Shown one piece after another: positions 52,570 through 61,138 of a DNA stretch of 64,000 bases. The stretch is from positions 163,958-227,957 of the forward strand of contig NZ_QUNS01000006.1 in assembly GCF_003387615.1 (NCBI RefSeq). Reading direction: 5' to 3'. This DNA comes from Tenacibaculum gallaicum. Its GTDB lineage: Bacteria > Bacteroidota > Bacteroidia > Flavobacteriales > Flavobacteriaceae. The notes beneath the pieces are model-generated. The model searched no databases, was not told where the DNA came from, and saw nothing but the letters and a program-made list of their open reading frames with translations. Position 1 is the first letter of the stretch. Every line of letters begins with the position of its first letter. The translations under genes and the position numbers were made by a program.

Positions 52570-55101
52570 ATGAATTTAAATAACCCCGTAACATATATAA
52601 AAGGAATTAGTGTTGCCAGAGCAGAGTTATTATTTACCGAACTAGGTATTAAAACCTGTAATGATTTATTACATCTTTTTCCGTTTAGATATATCGATAA
52701 AACCCAGTTTTATACGATTAATCAGTTACAACAAAACTCCGCTGAAGTACAAATTGTAGGAAAAATAACAGGAGTTACAACAGTAAAACAAAAAAGAGGA
52801 AGTAGGTTAGTGGCTACTTTCTCAGATGCTACAGGTACTATGGAATTAGTTTGGTTTAAAGGTGCCAAATGGATAAAAGATAGTTTAAAAGTAAATGTTC
52901 CGTATGTTATTTACGGAAAACTGAATTGGTATAATGGTATTCCTAATATGCCACATCCAGAAATGGAAACGGTAAAAGAATACAAAAGTAAGCTACAAAT
53001 GGCTATGCAACCAGTATACCCTTCTACCGAAAAGTTAAGCACGAAAGGAATAAGTAACAAGGTCATGCGTACGATGATCCAGAATTTATTTCAGCAAGCA
53101 TATACTAATATTGAAGAAACTTTTCCTGATTACTTTATTGAAGAGCACCAGTTTTTAGGTAAAAAAGATTCATTATTAAATATCCATTTTCCGAAGAATC
53201 AAGAATTATTAGCCAAAGCACAATACAGGTTGAAGTTTGAGGAGTTATTCTTTATTCAATTACAATTATTACAGAAGAAACTTATTCGAAAATCAAAACT
53301 AAAAGGATTTGTTTTTGAGCAAGTAGGAGAGGAGTTTACTAGTTTTTATAATAATCATTTACCTTTCGATTTAACGAATGCTCAAAAAAGAGTATTAAAA
53401 GAAATTCGTAAAGATGTAGGCTCCGGAGCACATATGAATCGATTATTACAAGGTGATGTAGGTTCTGGAAAAACGATTGTAGCGTTACTAACGATGCTTT
53501 TAGCTATCGATAACGGTTATCAGGCCACAATTATGGCTCCAACGGAAATTCTAGCAACACAGCATTATAATGGGATTGTAGAACTGTTAGAAAACACTAA
53601 TATTAAGGTTGAACTACTTACAGGCTCTACCAAAACAAAAAAACGTAGAGAAATTCATGAAAGCTTAGAAGATGGTTCATTGCATATACTTATAGGAACG
53701 CATGCTATTTTAGAAGACAAAGTGCAATTCAAAAAACTTGGTATTGCGATTATTGATGAACAGCATCGTTTTGGGGTGGCTCAACGAAGAAAGTTATGGG
53801 AAAAGAGCCCAACCGCAGCCCTTCCCAAAGGAAAGGGAGAAGGAGTTCGTAAAAAATATATGACAGCTCGTCCTTCAACATATAAACTTTTAAAAGAACT
53901 ACAAGAACAACGTAAAAAGCAGGTAACACCTGCTGAACGAGTTTTATGGGAAAGTTTAAAAACAAAACAATTAGACTATAAGTTTAGAAGACAACATATT
54001 ATTGATGAATTTATAGTTGATTTTGTTTGTTTAGGGAAAAAACTTATCATTGAAGTAGATGGAAAATATCATGAAATCCCTGAACAAGAAGAAGCAGACA
54101 ACTTACGTACTGAAATTTTAACTGATTTTGGATATAAGGTAATTAGATTTACCAATGAAGAAGTTATTGGAAACATTGATAATGTTCTGGAAAATATAAA
54201 AGAAACTTTAGAAAGTCTCCCTTCAGGGGAGGTTGGAGGGGCTGTTGTTCCTCCACATATTTTGGTGATGACAGCAACACCAATTCCAAGAACATTAGCG
54301 ATGTCAGTTTATGGAGATCTGGATATTTCAGTAATTGATGAGTTGCCTCCTGGTCGTAAAGAGATTAAAACTGTACATCGTTATGATAGTAACCGTTTGG
54401 GAGTTTTTAAATTCTTGAAAGATGAAATAACTAAAGGACGACAAGCTTATGTAGTATATCCGTTAATCCAAGAATCGGAAGCTATGGACTACAAAGATTT
54501 AATGGATGGATACGAAAGTATTTCTCGAGAGTTTCCTTCTCCAAAGTATCAAATAAGCATTGTTCATGGACAAATGAAACCTGTAGATAAAGATTATGAA
54601 ATGGAACGTTTTGCTAGAGGGGATACTCAAATTATGGTAGCTACTACAGTGATTGAAGTAGGAGTGAACGTACCTAATGCTTCTGTAATGGTAATTGAAA
54701 GTGCAGAACGCTTTGGGTTAAGTCAATTACATCAATTAAGAGGTAGAGTAGGGCGTGGAGCTGAACAGAGTTACTGTATTTTGTTATCGAGCTATAAATT
54801 ATCTTCAGATGGAAAAACTCGACTACAAACCATGGTTGAGACTACTGACGGGTTTAAAATTGCTGAAGTAGATTTAAAACTTCGTGGTCCAGGAAATATT
54901 ATGGGAACACAGCAAAGCGGTGTTTTAAATCTTAAAATTGCTGATGTAGTAAAAGATAGCCCTATATTACATATAGCACGAAAAGCTGCTATAAATTTAC
55001 TGCAAGAAGACCCTAACTTATTAGAAACAAAAAATTCCAACTTGCTCAAAGCTTATGAAAAACTTAGAAAAACAAGTGGAATTTGGAGTGAAATAAGTTA
55101 A
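52570..55101 (+). CDS. recG: ATP-dependent DNA helicase RecG carrying an in-frame DUF559 endonuclease insert
   Basis: 843 residues against about 700 for usual RecG. Wedge/OB domain at about 1-250; motif I QGDVGSGKT near 297; motif Ia TIMAPTEILATQHY; motif II DEQHRFGVAQRRKLW near 396-410. Then 146 foreign residues (about 413-558) interrupt before motif III VMTATPIPRTLAMSVYGDL. Motifs IV-VI follow, with QLHQLRGRVGRG (VI) and the C-terminal clamp. RecG regresses stalled forks and branch-migrates Holliday junctions. Removing the insert leaves a normal RecG. The insert falls in the loop between motifs II and III, where length varies between RecG proteins. Confidence 0.93.
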   Translation: MNLNNPVTYIKGISVARAELLFTELGIKTCNDLLHLFPFRYIDKTQFYTINQLQQNSAEVQIVGKITGVTTVKQKRGSRLVATFSDATGTMELVWFKGAKWIKDSLKVNVPYVIYGKLNWYNGIPNMPHPEMETVKEYKSKLQMAMQPVYPSTEKLSTKGISNKVMRTMIQNLFQQAYTNIEETFPDYFIEEHQFLGKKDSLLNIHFPKNQELLAKAQYRLKFEELFFIQLQLLQKKLIRKSKLKGFVFEQVGEEFTSFYNNHLPFDLTNAQKRVLKEIRKDVGSGAHMNRLLQGDVGSGKTIVALLTMLLAIDNGYQATIMAPTEILATQHYNGIVELLENTNIKVELLTGSTKTKKRREIHESLEDGSLHILIGTHAILEDKVQFKKLGIAIIDEQHRFGVAQRRKLWEKSPTAALPKGKGEGVRKKYMTARPSTYKLLKELQEQRKKQVTPAERVLWESLKTKQLDYKFRRQHIIDEFIVDFVCLGKKLIIEVDGKYHEIPEQEEADNLRTEILTDFGYKVIRFTNEEVIGNIDNVLENIKETLESLPSGEVGGAVVPPHILVMTATPIPRTLAMSVYGDLDISVIDELPPGRKEIKTVHRYDSNRLGVFKFLKDEITKGRQAYVVYPLIQESEAMDYKDLMDGYESISREFPSPKYQISIVHGQMKPVDKDYEMERFARGDTQIMVATTVIEVGVNVPNASVMVIESAERFGLSQLHQLRGRVGRGAEQSYCILLSSYKLSSDGKTRLQTMVETTDGFKIAEVDLKLRGPGNIMGTQQSGVLNLKIADVVKDSPILHIARKAAINLLQEDPNLLETKNSNLLKAYEKLRKTSGIWSEIS
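53806..54243 (+). mobile_element. putative mobile DUF559 (Vsr-like) endonuclease element inside recG
   Basis: 438 bp, exactly 146 codons. The ends carry the inverted motif AGCCC (53806-53810) / GGGGCT (54238-54243), and each end holds its own GC-rich hairpin: 53819-53837 and CTCCC-ttcag-GGGAG (54217-54231). Left and right ends resemble the CCCCTCCAACCTCCCC-type repeats scattered in flavobacterial genomes; that comparison is from memory. The coded core TPAERVLWESLK, FRRQHIIDEFIVDFVC and KLIIEVDGKYH matches DUF559 endonucleases with the PD-(D/E)XK residues intact. An internal ATG at 53860 could serve as its own start. No intein splice residues are seen. Confidence 0.8.
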
Positions 55102-55103
55102 AA

Positions 55104-55146
55104 AATTAAGTACTGTTTTTAATTAGTACTTAATTCTTCTTTTTTA
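55104..55146 (+). terminator. recG terminator
   Basis: Perfect 11-bp stem AATTAAGTACT (55104-55114) / AGTACTTAATT (55125-55135), followed by a T-rich tail. It overlaps the final codons of the convergent nhaA gene. Confidence 0.8.
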
Positions 55147-56465
55147 TTTTGATCGTCTTCATTGGTATCACTCTCACTTTTGTTATATCTTAATATTAGG
55201 TACCCTATTATTGCAGAAACAAGAGATCCTAGTAATACACCAATTTTAGCAGACCCTAAGAACTCAGGGCTTTTAGCAAAGGCTAAACTAGCTATGAATA
55301 TTGCCATCGTAAATCCAATTCCTGCTAAGAATGATACTCCAACAATATGTCGACTATTTATGTCTTTAGGAACTTCTATTATTTTAAGCTTTTTAACCGT
55401 AGTTATAATTGTAGTGATTCCAATACTATTTCCTAAAACTAAACATAAAGCGATGTTTATTATTAAGGCAGTATCTAAATGTGCATCACCATCTATTAAA
55501 ACACCTGCATTAGCTAGAGCAAAAATAGGGATTATAGCATACGCTACTAAATCGTGTAGCTTATGCTCTAAAAGCTGAAGAGGTGATTGGTAGTCTTCTA
55601 TCCAGTGATCCAAGTTATCTATTTCAGCAACTTGCTCTTTTGATAATATTGGCTTAGGTGCAACCTTAGCCTTTTTAATATTATCCATTATTTTTGATAA
55701 ATTAGCGATAAACTCAGGAGTGTGTACTTTTTGTCTGATAGGAACTGCAAAAGCCATTAAAATTCCCGCAACTGTTGGGTGTATTCCTGATTTAAGGAAT
55801 AAAACCCAAATTACAGCACCAAATAAAAAGGTTACATACTTAGAGTAAAAACCTCTGTGAGCTATAAAATATAAGAATGCTAACAGAGCTATAGCGATTG
55901 ATATTAAAGTAATATCTATACTACTACTGTAAAACAAAGCAATTACTAAAACAGCTCCTATATCATCAACAATTGCAAAAGCAGTTAAAAATACTTTTAA
56001 ACTAAGCGGTACTCTTTTACCTAAAGTGTTTAAAACAGCTAAAGAAAAGGCAATGTCTGTAGCCATTGGAACTCCCCACCCGTGTGCTGTATCAGCACTT
56101 TTATTTAAAAAAAAGAAAAATAAAATAGGGAATAACATACCTCCAAGAGCCCCGAAAAGTGGAAAAGCTAGTTTTTTGGTAGTATTTAGTTCACCTATTA
56201 AAAACTCTCTTTTTATTTCTAATCCAATTAAAAAGAAGAATACTGCCATTAACCCATCATTAATCCAAAGTATTAATGGTTTATATAGTTCAAGATGTTC
56301 AGACTTAAAACCTATTTTATATTCCCATAAAGCATTATAACTATCTTTAAAAGGGGAGTTTGCCCAAATAAGGGCTAATAAAGTAGCTGCCAACAATAAA
56401 ATACCACTAGCACTTTCAGTTTTTATAAAGTTTTGAAGTGGAGATATAATTCTCTTTTTAATCAT
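55119..56465 (-). CDS. nhaA: Na+/H+ antiporter NhaA
   Basis: 448 residues with about twelve helices. Helix-lining motifs are present: ALIWANSPF, the Asp-Asp pair in AFAIVDDIGAVLVIALFY (ion-binding Asp163/Asp164 equivalents), the discontinuous helix PTVAGILMAFAVP and IGFTMAIFIASLAF. It exchanges Na+ or Li+ for H+ to maintain pH and salt balance, fitting a marine habitat. The acidic tail (SESDTNEDDQNKKEE) is short. Convergent with recG. Confidence 0.94.
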   Translation of the reverse strand: MIKKRIISPLQNFIKTESASGILLLAATLLALIWANSPFKDSYNALWEYKIGFKSEHLELYKPLILWINDGLMAVFFFLIGLEIKREFLIGELNTTKKLAFPLFGALGGMLFPILFFFFLNKSADTAHGWGVPMATDIAFSLAVLNTLGKRVPLSLKVFLTAFAIVDDIGAVLVIALFYSSSIDITLISIAIALLAFLYFIAHRGFYSKYVTFLFGAVIWVLFLKSGIHPTVAGILMAFAVPIRQKVHTPEFIANLSKIMDNIKKAKVAPKPILSKEQVAEIDNLDHWIEDYQSPLQLLEHKLHDLVAYAIIPIFALANAGVLIDGDAHLDTALIINIALCLVLGNSIGITTIITTVKKLKIIEVPKDINSRHIVGVSFLAGIGFTMAIFIASLAFAKSPEFLGSAKIGVLLGSLVSAIIGYLILRYNKSESDTNEDDQNKKEELSTN

Positions 56466-56487
56466 GTTTATATATAATAGATTGTGA

Positions 56488-56514
56488 CTTACTTTTTTAA
56501 GAGTAAAAAGTAAG
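56488..56514. repeat. inverted repeat between nhaA and the outer-membrane barrel gene
   Basis: CTTACTTTTT (56488-56497) / AAAAAGTAAG (56505-56514), 7-nt loop. It may terminate the barrel gene on the minus strand, although no T run follows. Confidence 0.4.
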
Positions 56515-56579
56515 GATATTAATTTTTTTGTTTTAGATAGCGAAGATAATTCATCAAACTTTAACGAAAAGTTAAATTT

Positions 56580-58103
56580 TTAAAACTTTTTAACACTTAA
56601 GAAGGAAAAACGATACGAAATTCCCAAATTTAATTGAGTGTTACTTAATTTTCCTCCTCTTGCTTTTACATAACCTGCTCCTAATCTTAAATTTAGGTTA
56701 TTAGTAAGTTTTTGATTAATCCCAACACTAGGTTTAATAATTAATCCTTGTCCTGTACTAATACCTCCGCCACCAGCTGCACCTCCTAAAACTTGTGCAA
56801 AAAGAGAGGTTCTTCCTTTAAAGAAGTCATTTGTTTGAACACCTAACCCCACAATTCCTTCTGCATAAGCTCCTGCACCTCCAAAGTTAGCAAAAGAAGT
56901 TTGACCTGCCGCATATAAATACTTGTTTAAGAAAAAATTTAACTGTAATGATATTTGATGCATGTTTTGATTAAACCCACCATCTCTAGCAGCATTTAAA
57001 TATAAATCTTGTTTAACAATTGCGTCAAACCCTTTAAATTTTCCTTCTGAAAATTCTCTTTCATCTGATAAAACTCCATCTCTATCCACATAATACTTTA
57101 ATCCTAGACCAAAAGTTGAAGAAACAAAATGAGAATCAGGGCTCATCAAGTACCCTTTGTTGATTGATGCATACACATTATCAAATAGCTTTTGCTCTAA
57201 AGAGATGTCTGGATAAATTAAAAAACCTCCTTTGGTATCCACGCCGCCGCCGCCGCCAGCGCCTACCCCAAATTTAGCTAAAATATTTGTACGATTCTTA
57301 TTCATTGACAAATGATAACCTCCACCTAAGAAAATATCCATGTAACCTGCCTTAATTCCATGATAAGCACCATCAGCTTTAACAAAAAAGAAAAAGTTAT
57401 CTGTAAGATATGAATTTAATTCAAATCCTGCTAAACGTATTGTATTTCCTTTATAAGACCCTTTAGTTACCTTAGCATTATTCAGGTGAACTAACAATGA
57501 AATTCGATTACTTAAGGCATTCCAAGAATTTTTCTTTAAATCTTCTACAGAAAAAGCACTTTCTCTATCTTTAAAATTTGCTATCTCAAAAGAAAGAGGA
57601 ATTTGTACGGCTACATTGAATTGACTACTGTTAATGGTACCTCCATCAAAAAAGTCAACATAACTGTATCCTGCAGTTGCAGAAAAATGTTTAAAATCAT
57701 ATCCTAAATTAAGATGTGGGAGTATAAACGCTCCTCCACCATCAGGAGCAGATGCACCACCACCACCACCAAAATGAAGTCCAGCATCAATAAAAAGTTT
57801 ATCGGTTATTTTTTGTTGAATTCCAGCATTTACACCTAACGTAAAAAAACCTCCTCTAATACCCCCTACAGCTCCATATAAACCAACTCCTGCATAACTC
57901 CAATCATTTAGTTTGAGGTTGTAATGAAGCCCTGTGTAGTCCATATTTTGTTCTCCTTCAGGCATTTTAATTGATAAGAAATCAATTTGACCAAAACCAA
58001 ACTGTGTTTTTCTTTCAGGAATGGTATTTGTTTGTGCGTAAAAAAAATGAACACTCATTAGTAAACTTACTACGAGTGCTCTTTTAAAAATAATGTTAAG
58101 CAT
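56580..58103 (-). CDS. outer-membrane beta-barrel protein made of three repeats
   Basis: 507 residues. A signal peptide (about 1-24, FFYAQ) is followed by three repeats of about 165 residues. Each repeat has a Gly-rich run near residues 114, 286 and 444 (GGGGGASAPDGGGAFILP, GAGGGGGVDTKGGFLIYP, GGAAGGGGISTGQGLIIKP), then alternating strands typical of an outer-membrane barrel. I do not recognise the family. It is 10 nt downstream of the SPOR gene and probably in one operon with it. Confidence 0.72.
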   Translation of the reverse strand: MLNIIFKRALVVSLLMSVHFFYAQTNTIPERKTQFGFGQIDFLSIKMPEGEQNMDYTGLHYNLKLNDWSYAGVGLYGAVGGIRGGFFTLGVNAGIQQKITDKLFIDAGLHFGGGGGASAPDGGGAFILPHLNLGYDFKHFSATAGYSYVDFFDGGTINSSQFNVAVQIPLSFEIANFKDRESAFSVEDLKKNSWNALSNRISLLVHLNNAKVTKGSYKGNTIRLAGFELNSYLTDNFFFFVKADGAYHGIKAGYMDIFLGGGYHLSMNKNRTNILAKFGVGAGGGGGVDTKGGFLIYPDISLEQKLFDNVYASINKGYLMSPDSHFVSSTFGLGLKYYVDRDGVLSDEREFSEGKFKGFDAIVKQDLYLNAARDGGFNQNMHQISLQLNFFLNKYLYAAGQTSFANFGGAGAYAEGIVGLGVQTNDFFKGRTSLFAQVLGGAAGGGGISTGQGLIIKPSVGINQKLTNNLNLRLGAGYVKARGGKLSNTQLNLGISYRFSFLSVKKF

Positions 58104-58113
58104 TAAATATTAT

Positions 58114-58746
58114 TTAATTATGTATTTTTTGACGTTCTCCGTTTATGTATGAAGCAACGAAAGCATCATTGAATCCAATTTTAATTAATTCTTTTTGTAA
58201 ATCTTTAGCTTCATCTAAAGTAGTATATAAACCTAAAGAGTATTTAAAATAACCATCATTAGTTGTAACTGTTGATGGGATAACTTCTGATGACAATAAA
58301 GGATATTTATTTTCTGAAAGGACTCCTATTTGTACTGAATAGATTGTTTCCCCTGTAGTGTTTTCTGCTACTTCACCTGCTACTGTTTCAGTATTTATAT
58401 CAGACGATATGCTGTTGTTATCAGGTTCTTCATCATTTCTAGCAGCTCTAGCTTGAGCTCTATTTATACTATCTAATACTCTGTATGCTTCTTTCTTTTT
58501 TACAGCTTCTATATCTACGTTATTAATAGCACTACTACCTCCATTTGCGTAAAAGTAATACGCAGCCCCTAAAGCAAGGCCTAACAGAAGTCCTAAGAAA
58601 ATAGGCAGAGTTTTCGAGCTCTTTTTTACCGCAGCTAATTCTTCTTGTGTGCTACTTAATTCGCTTTCTGCTTCTTCTCTTTTTAATTTAGCGTTGTCTA
58701 AGTCTTCTTGCATTAACTTAAACTTATCTTCTTCTATAAAAGGCAT
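58114..58746 (-). CDS. membrane-anchored SPOR domain protein
   Basis: 210 residues. A short acidic coiled coil (about 1-42) is followed by one membrane helix (LPIFLGLLLGLALGAAYYFYA, about 46-66), a linker and a C-terminal SPOR domain (about 130-205, YSVQIGVLSENKYPLL and GLYTTLDEAKDLQKELIKIGF). SPOR domains bind denuded peptidoglycan. It may help place the neighbouring barrel protein in the envelope (inference). Confidence 0.82.
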   Translation of the reverse strand: MPFIEEDKFKLMQEDLDNAKLKREEAESELSSTQEELAAVKKSSKTLPIFLGLLLGLALGAAYYFYANGGSSAINNVDIEAVKKKEAYRVLDSINRAQARAARNDEEPDNNSISSDINTETVAGEVAENTTGETIYSVQIGVLSENKYPLLSSEVIPSTVTTNDGYFKYSLGLYTTLDEAKDLQKELIKIGFNDAFVASYINGERQKIHN

Positions 58747-58861
58747 AAGTATATGGATTGGTTAGTAATTATTAAAAGCACTAAAATACAAATCTTTTTT
58801 AATTCGTGAGTTTTAAAGAGAATAATAGGGACTAAAGACAATTATTTCTTGTGAAAAAACA

Positions 58862-59662
58862 TTATCCGTGAGGTGTAGAATAGATTGTCATTTTATTATT
58901 TCTACTAAAACCGATAAGGAAAATCCCAAATTCTTTTGCGAAATCTACTGCTAAAGAAGAACAAGCAGAAACTGCTATTATTATCGGGATTTTAGCTAAG
59001 AAAGCTTTAGATACTATTTCATAAGAAACTCTTCCACTAACTAACATATAATTAGCTTCTTTTAGCTTGTTTTGATTGATTAAATCACCAACACATTTAT
59101 CTACAGCGTTATGACGACCAATGTCTTCTTTAATGGTTAATAGTTTTTTATTGGTATTAAAAATAGCACAAGCATGACTGCCTCCTGTAGATTTAAAAAC
59201 AATTTGCTTATCACTCATTTCCATAAACATATATGATGTAGCTTTAACTATATCTTCAATTATTTCGTTAGAGTTACTTTTTAAAGTTTTTCCTTTAACT
59301 TTTAAATCTTTTAATTCTTTTTTTCCACAGATTCCACACGAAGAAACTGATAAAAGAGTACGTTTATTCAGGTATCCTTTCCCTAATTTTTCTTTTAGAA
59401 TTTCCATGTTTATAACTGTAGAAAAGTCTTTCTCAGTTTTGATTATATCTACTTTTACTCCATCTTTTTTTTTGTAGATATCTTCTGCATACAATAAACC
59501 TCTTACTAATTCTTCATCGCTCCCAGGAGTTCTCATAACTACTGTATATGGCTCTTTGTTAATGTTTATTTGTAGTGGGGCTTCTACTACAAGAGTATCA
59601 TCAAACTTCTCTAAAGAGTTATTAGAGAGTTTAATTGATTGGTAGCTTTGTGTTTGTTTCAT
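58862..59662 (-). CDS. fdhD: formate dehydrogenase accessory sulfurtransferase
   Basis: 266 residues from ATG 59662 (MKQTQSYQSIKLSNN). The frame extends 20 residues further to 59722, through the terminator-like hairpin, and that part is rejected. The catalytic motif SVSSCGICG carries the CxxC, and GGSHACAIFN is also conserved. FdhD transfers sulfur from IscS-type desulfurase to the molybdenum cofactor of formate dehydrogenase. No formate dehydrogenase lies in this window. It is preceded by a structured leader. Confidence 0.93.
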   Translation of the reverse strand: MKQTQSYQSIKLSNNSLEKFDDTLVVEAPLQININKEPYTVVMRTPGSDEELVRGLLYAEDIYKKKDGVKVDIIKTEKDFSTVINMEILKEKLGKGYLNKRTLLSVSSCGICGKKELKDLKVKGKTLKSNSNEIIEDIVKATSYMFMEMSDKQIVFKSTGGSHACAIFNTNKKLLTIKEDIGRHNAVDKCVGDLINQNKLKEANYMLVSGRVSYEIVSKAFLAKIPIIIAVSACSSLAVDFAKEFGIFLIGFSRNNKMTIYSTPHG

Positions 59663-59690
59663 GATAAGAACAAATGTATGTAAAAAAGCA

Positions 59691-59729
59691 AGTAAAAAGA
59701 AAAGCCCTGATATTAAGATCAAGGCTTTT
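59691..59729 (-). terminator. terminator-like hairpin upstream of fdhD
   Basis: On the minus strand AAAAGCCTTGAT (59729-59718) pairs with ATCAGGGCTTTT (59711-59700) over 11 of 12 positions, then a T-rich run. It lies 29-67 nt before the fdhD ATG and after the pseudoknot-capable segment. Confidence 0.75.
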
Positions 59730-59778
59730 AGTATGTTTTATCGCCCCTAAACAATAAAACATACTTTTCGATAGGGGC
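59730..59778 (-). promoter_or_regulatory. possible pseudoknot leader upstream of fdhD
   Basis: Minus strand, 5' to 3': GCCCCTA (59778-59772), then AGTATGTTTTAT (59765-59754), then TAGGGGC (59749-59743), then ATAAAACATACT (59741-59730). The two pairs interleave: the 12-bp hairpin loop contains TAGGGGC, which is complementary to the upstream GCCCCTA, giving an H-type pseudoknot. An alternative short hairpin GATAG-aagccc-CTATC upstream would compete for the same strand. With the terminator that follows, this looks like a cis-acting RNA switch. It may instead be the 3' structure of the upstream gene. Confidence 0.5.
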
Positions 59779-59824
59779 TTCTATCAACTAGATAAACGGT
59801 AAATTACAAATAATAGTATAAATA

Positions 59825-61006
59825 TTAATCACTTTTTGTGCAGTCAATAACTATTAATTCGTTGTTTAGGTTTGTAGTAAAAAACAAATAAGTGTTTCCT
59901 CCGTCTTTAAATTTTGTTTCTTTTCTAATCTGAGCCACAGTTTTCGGAAAATTACGTGTTGTAATGTTTGCCTTGGATTCCGTTATTTGCTTTTTTATTC
60001 TTTTTTTATTGTAAGCAAATACATTGTTAATTTTAAAGATTCTTCCTGGGAAATCTTCAATTAAATTTTCTGAAGTATACAAATGAGAATGTTGATGTAG
60101 TTTGCCTATTTTTTGTTGACTTGCTATTTCGTTAAACCCTCCAGATTTTAAAATAGCAGCATTGGGTTCATAAAGATATTTTAGCGGTAGATAATATTCA
60201 AAATCAAAATCGCTATATAGCTTAAAAATAAATTTTTGTTTTTTGTTTTTCAACACATTACATGTTTTTACCTCAATAAACCCTTTAAATTTTTTTTTTA
60301 ATAAGAAAAGTAGTTCTTTTACTTCGTTATTAACTGCTATAACATGAACTTCTTTTACAAATTTTAATTCGTTTATGGTTGATGTGATATCTAAAATAGG
60401 GGAGTTTTTAATAAGAATTGTGTTTGACTTTTCAAATAAAAAATCTAAGTTTTCAGGTACGTTTGGTGCACAATCACTTAATAAAAAAACTTTTCCTTTT
60501 TTTTCATTTCTTCGAGAAGGATCAATGTAAATACAATCGAATTTTTCAGAGGTGTTTTCTAGGTATTCTAATCCGTTTGTAGCTACAACTTCAATATTGA
60601 ATATTCCCATTTGCTCATAGTTGTATGAAACAATTTCTGAAAGTTCTTCATTTATCTCACAATGTACAATCTTTTTAAATCGTTTTGAAAAAGCATAACA
60701 ATCAATACCAAACCCTCCAGTAATATCAATTATTGAATCTCCATCAATTAATTTAGACTTGTACTCAGCTGTTATTTCAGAAGAGGTTTGTTCAATGCTT
60801 AATTTAGGTGGGTAATAGATGTTTTTTGTTTGAAACCAAGCAGGTAATTTTTTCTCTGATTTTTGTTTAGCAACGATTTGATTGGCTAACTCTTGAATAG
60901 AAACTTCTTTAAAAGGGCTCCCCTTAAAAATCAATTGTTCTATATTGGATGTTAGGTTATGATTAATATAATCCTGAACCTCAGTATGTAAAATATTTTT
61001 ATTCAA
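59825..61006 (-). CDS. class I methyltransferase with THUMP-like (PG1098-type) domains
   Basis: 393 residues. An N-terminal helical region is followed by a Rossmann methyltransferase core with DGDSIIDITGGFGIDCYAFS (SAM site near 95), an acidic VHCEINEEL and CIYIDPSRR near 185. The C-terminal part (about 300-393) is a small ferredoxin-like domain. It resembles the Bacteroidota THUMP-like/PG1098 proteins. Substrate unknown, probably RNA. Its stop is 47 nt upstream of the pseudoknot-capable segment. Confidence 0.82.
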   Translation of the reverse strand: MNKNILHTEVQDYINHNLTSNIEQLIFKGSPFKEVSIQELANQIVAKQKSEKKLPAWFQTKNIYYPPKLSIEQTSSEITAEYKSKLIDGDSIIDITGGFGIDCYAFSKRFKKIVHCEINEELSEIVSYNYEQMGIFNIEVVATNGLEYLENTSEKFDCIYIDPSRRNEKKGKVFLLSDCAPNVPENLDFLFEKSNTILIKNSPILDITSTINELKFVKEVHVIAVNNEVKELLFLLKKKFKGFIEVKTCNVLKNKKQKFIFKLYSDFDFEYYLPLKYLYEPNAAILKSGGFNEIASQQKIGKLHQHSHLYTSENLIEDFPGRIFKINNVFAYNKKRIKKQITESKANITTRNFPKTVAQIRKETKFKDGGNTYLFFTTNLNNELIVIDCTKSD

Positions 61007-61091
61007 AAAAAAGTTATTTTTAGAGTGCTTTTAACTACAATAATACTAATAATTTAACAGTTATAAAGTCCTGCTAATCGTAGATTTTTAC

Positions 61092-61099
61092 TACGTTTG
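61092..61099 (+). promoter_or_regulatory. -7 box upstream of the outer-membrane protein gene
   Basis: TACGTTTG matches TAnnTTTG, 39 nt before the ATG. No clear -33. Confidence 0.35.
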
Positions 61100-61138
61100 T
61101 TTACTTATTATCAATTTAAAGTTAACAAATAATTTATT

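Noticed and set aside
53750..53965. Minus-strand frame across the recG insert junction
   Set aside because: Antisense of RecG and of the nuclease core; no family pattern.
53806..54243. The RecG insert as an intein
   Set aside because: No nucleophile (Cys/Ser/Thr) at its start, no His-Asn at its end, no Hint-domain blocks; the coded domain is DUF559 only.
59663..59722. Longer fdhD start at 59722
   Set aside because: The extra 20 residues are encoded by the terminator-like hairpin and form a hydrophobic run absent from FdhD proteins.
61007..61138. Possible riboswitch before the outer-membrane protein gene
   Set aside because: No convincing stem, only AT-rich sequence and a -7 box.
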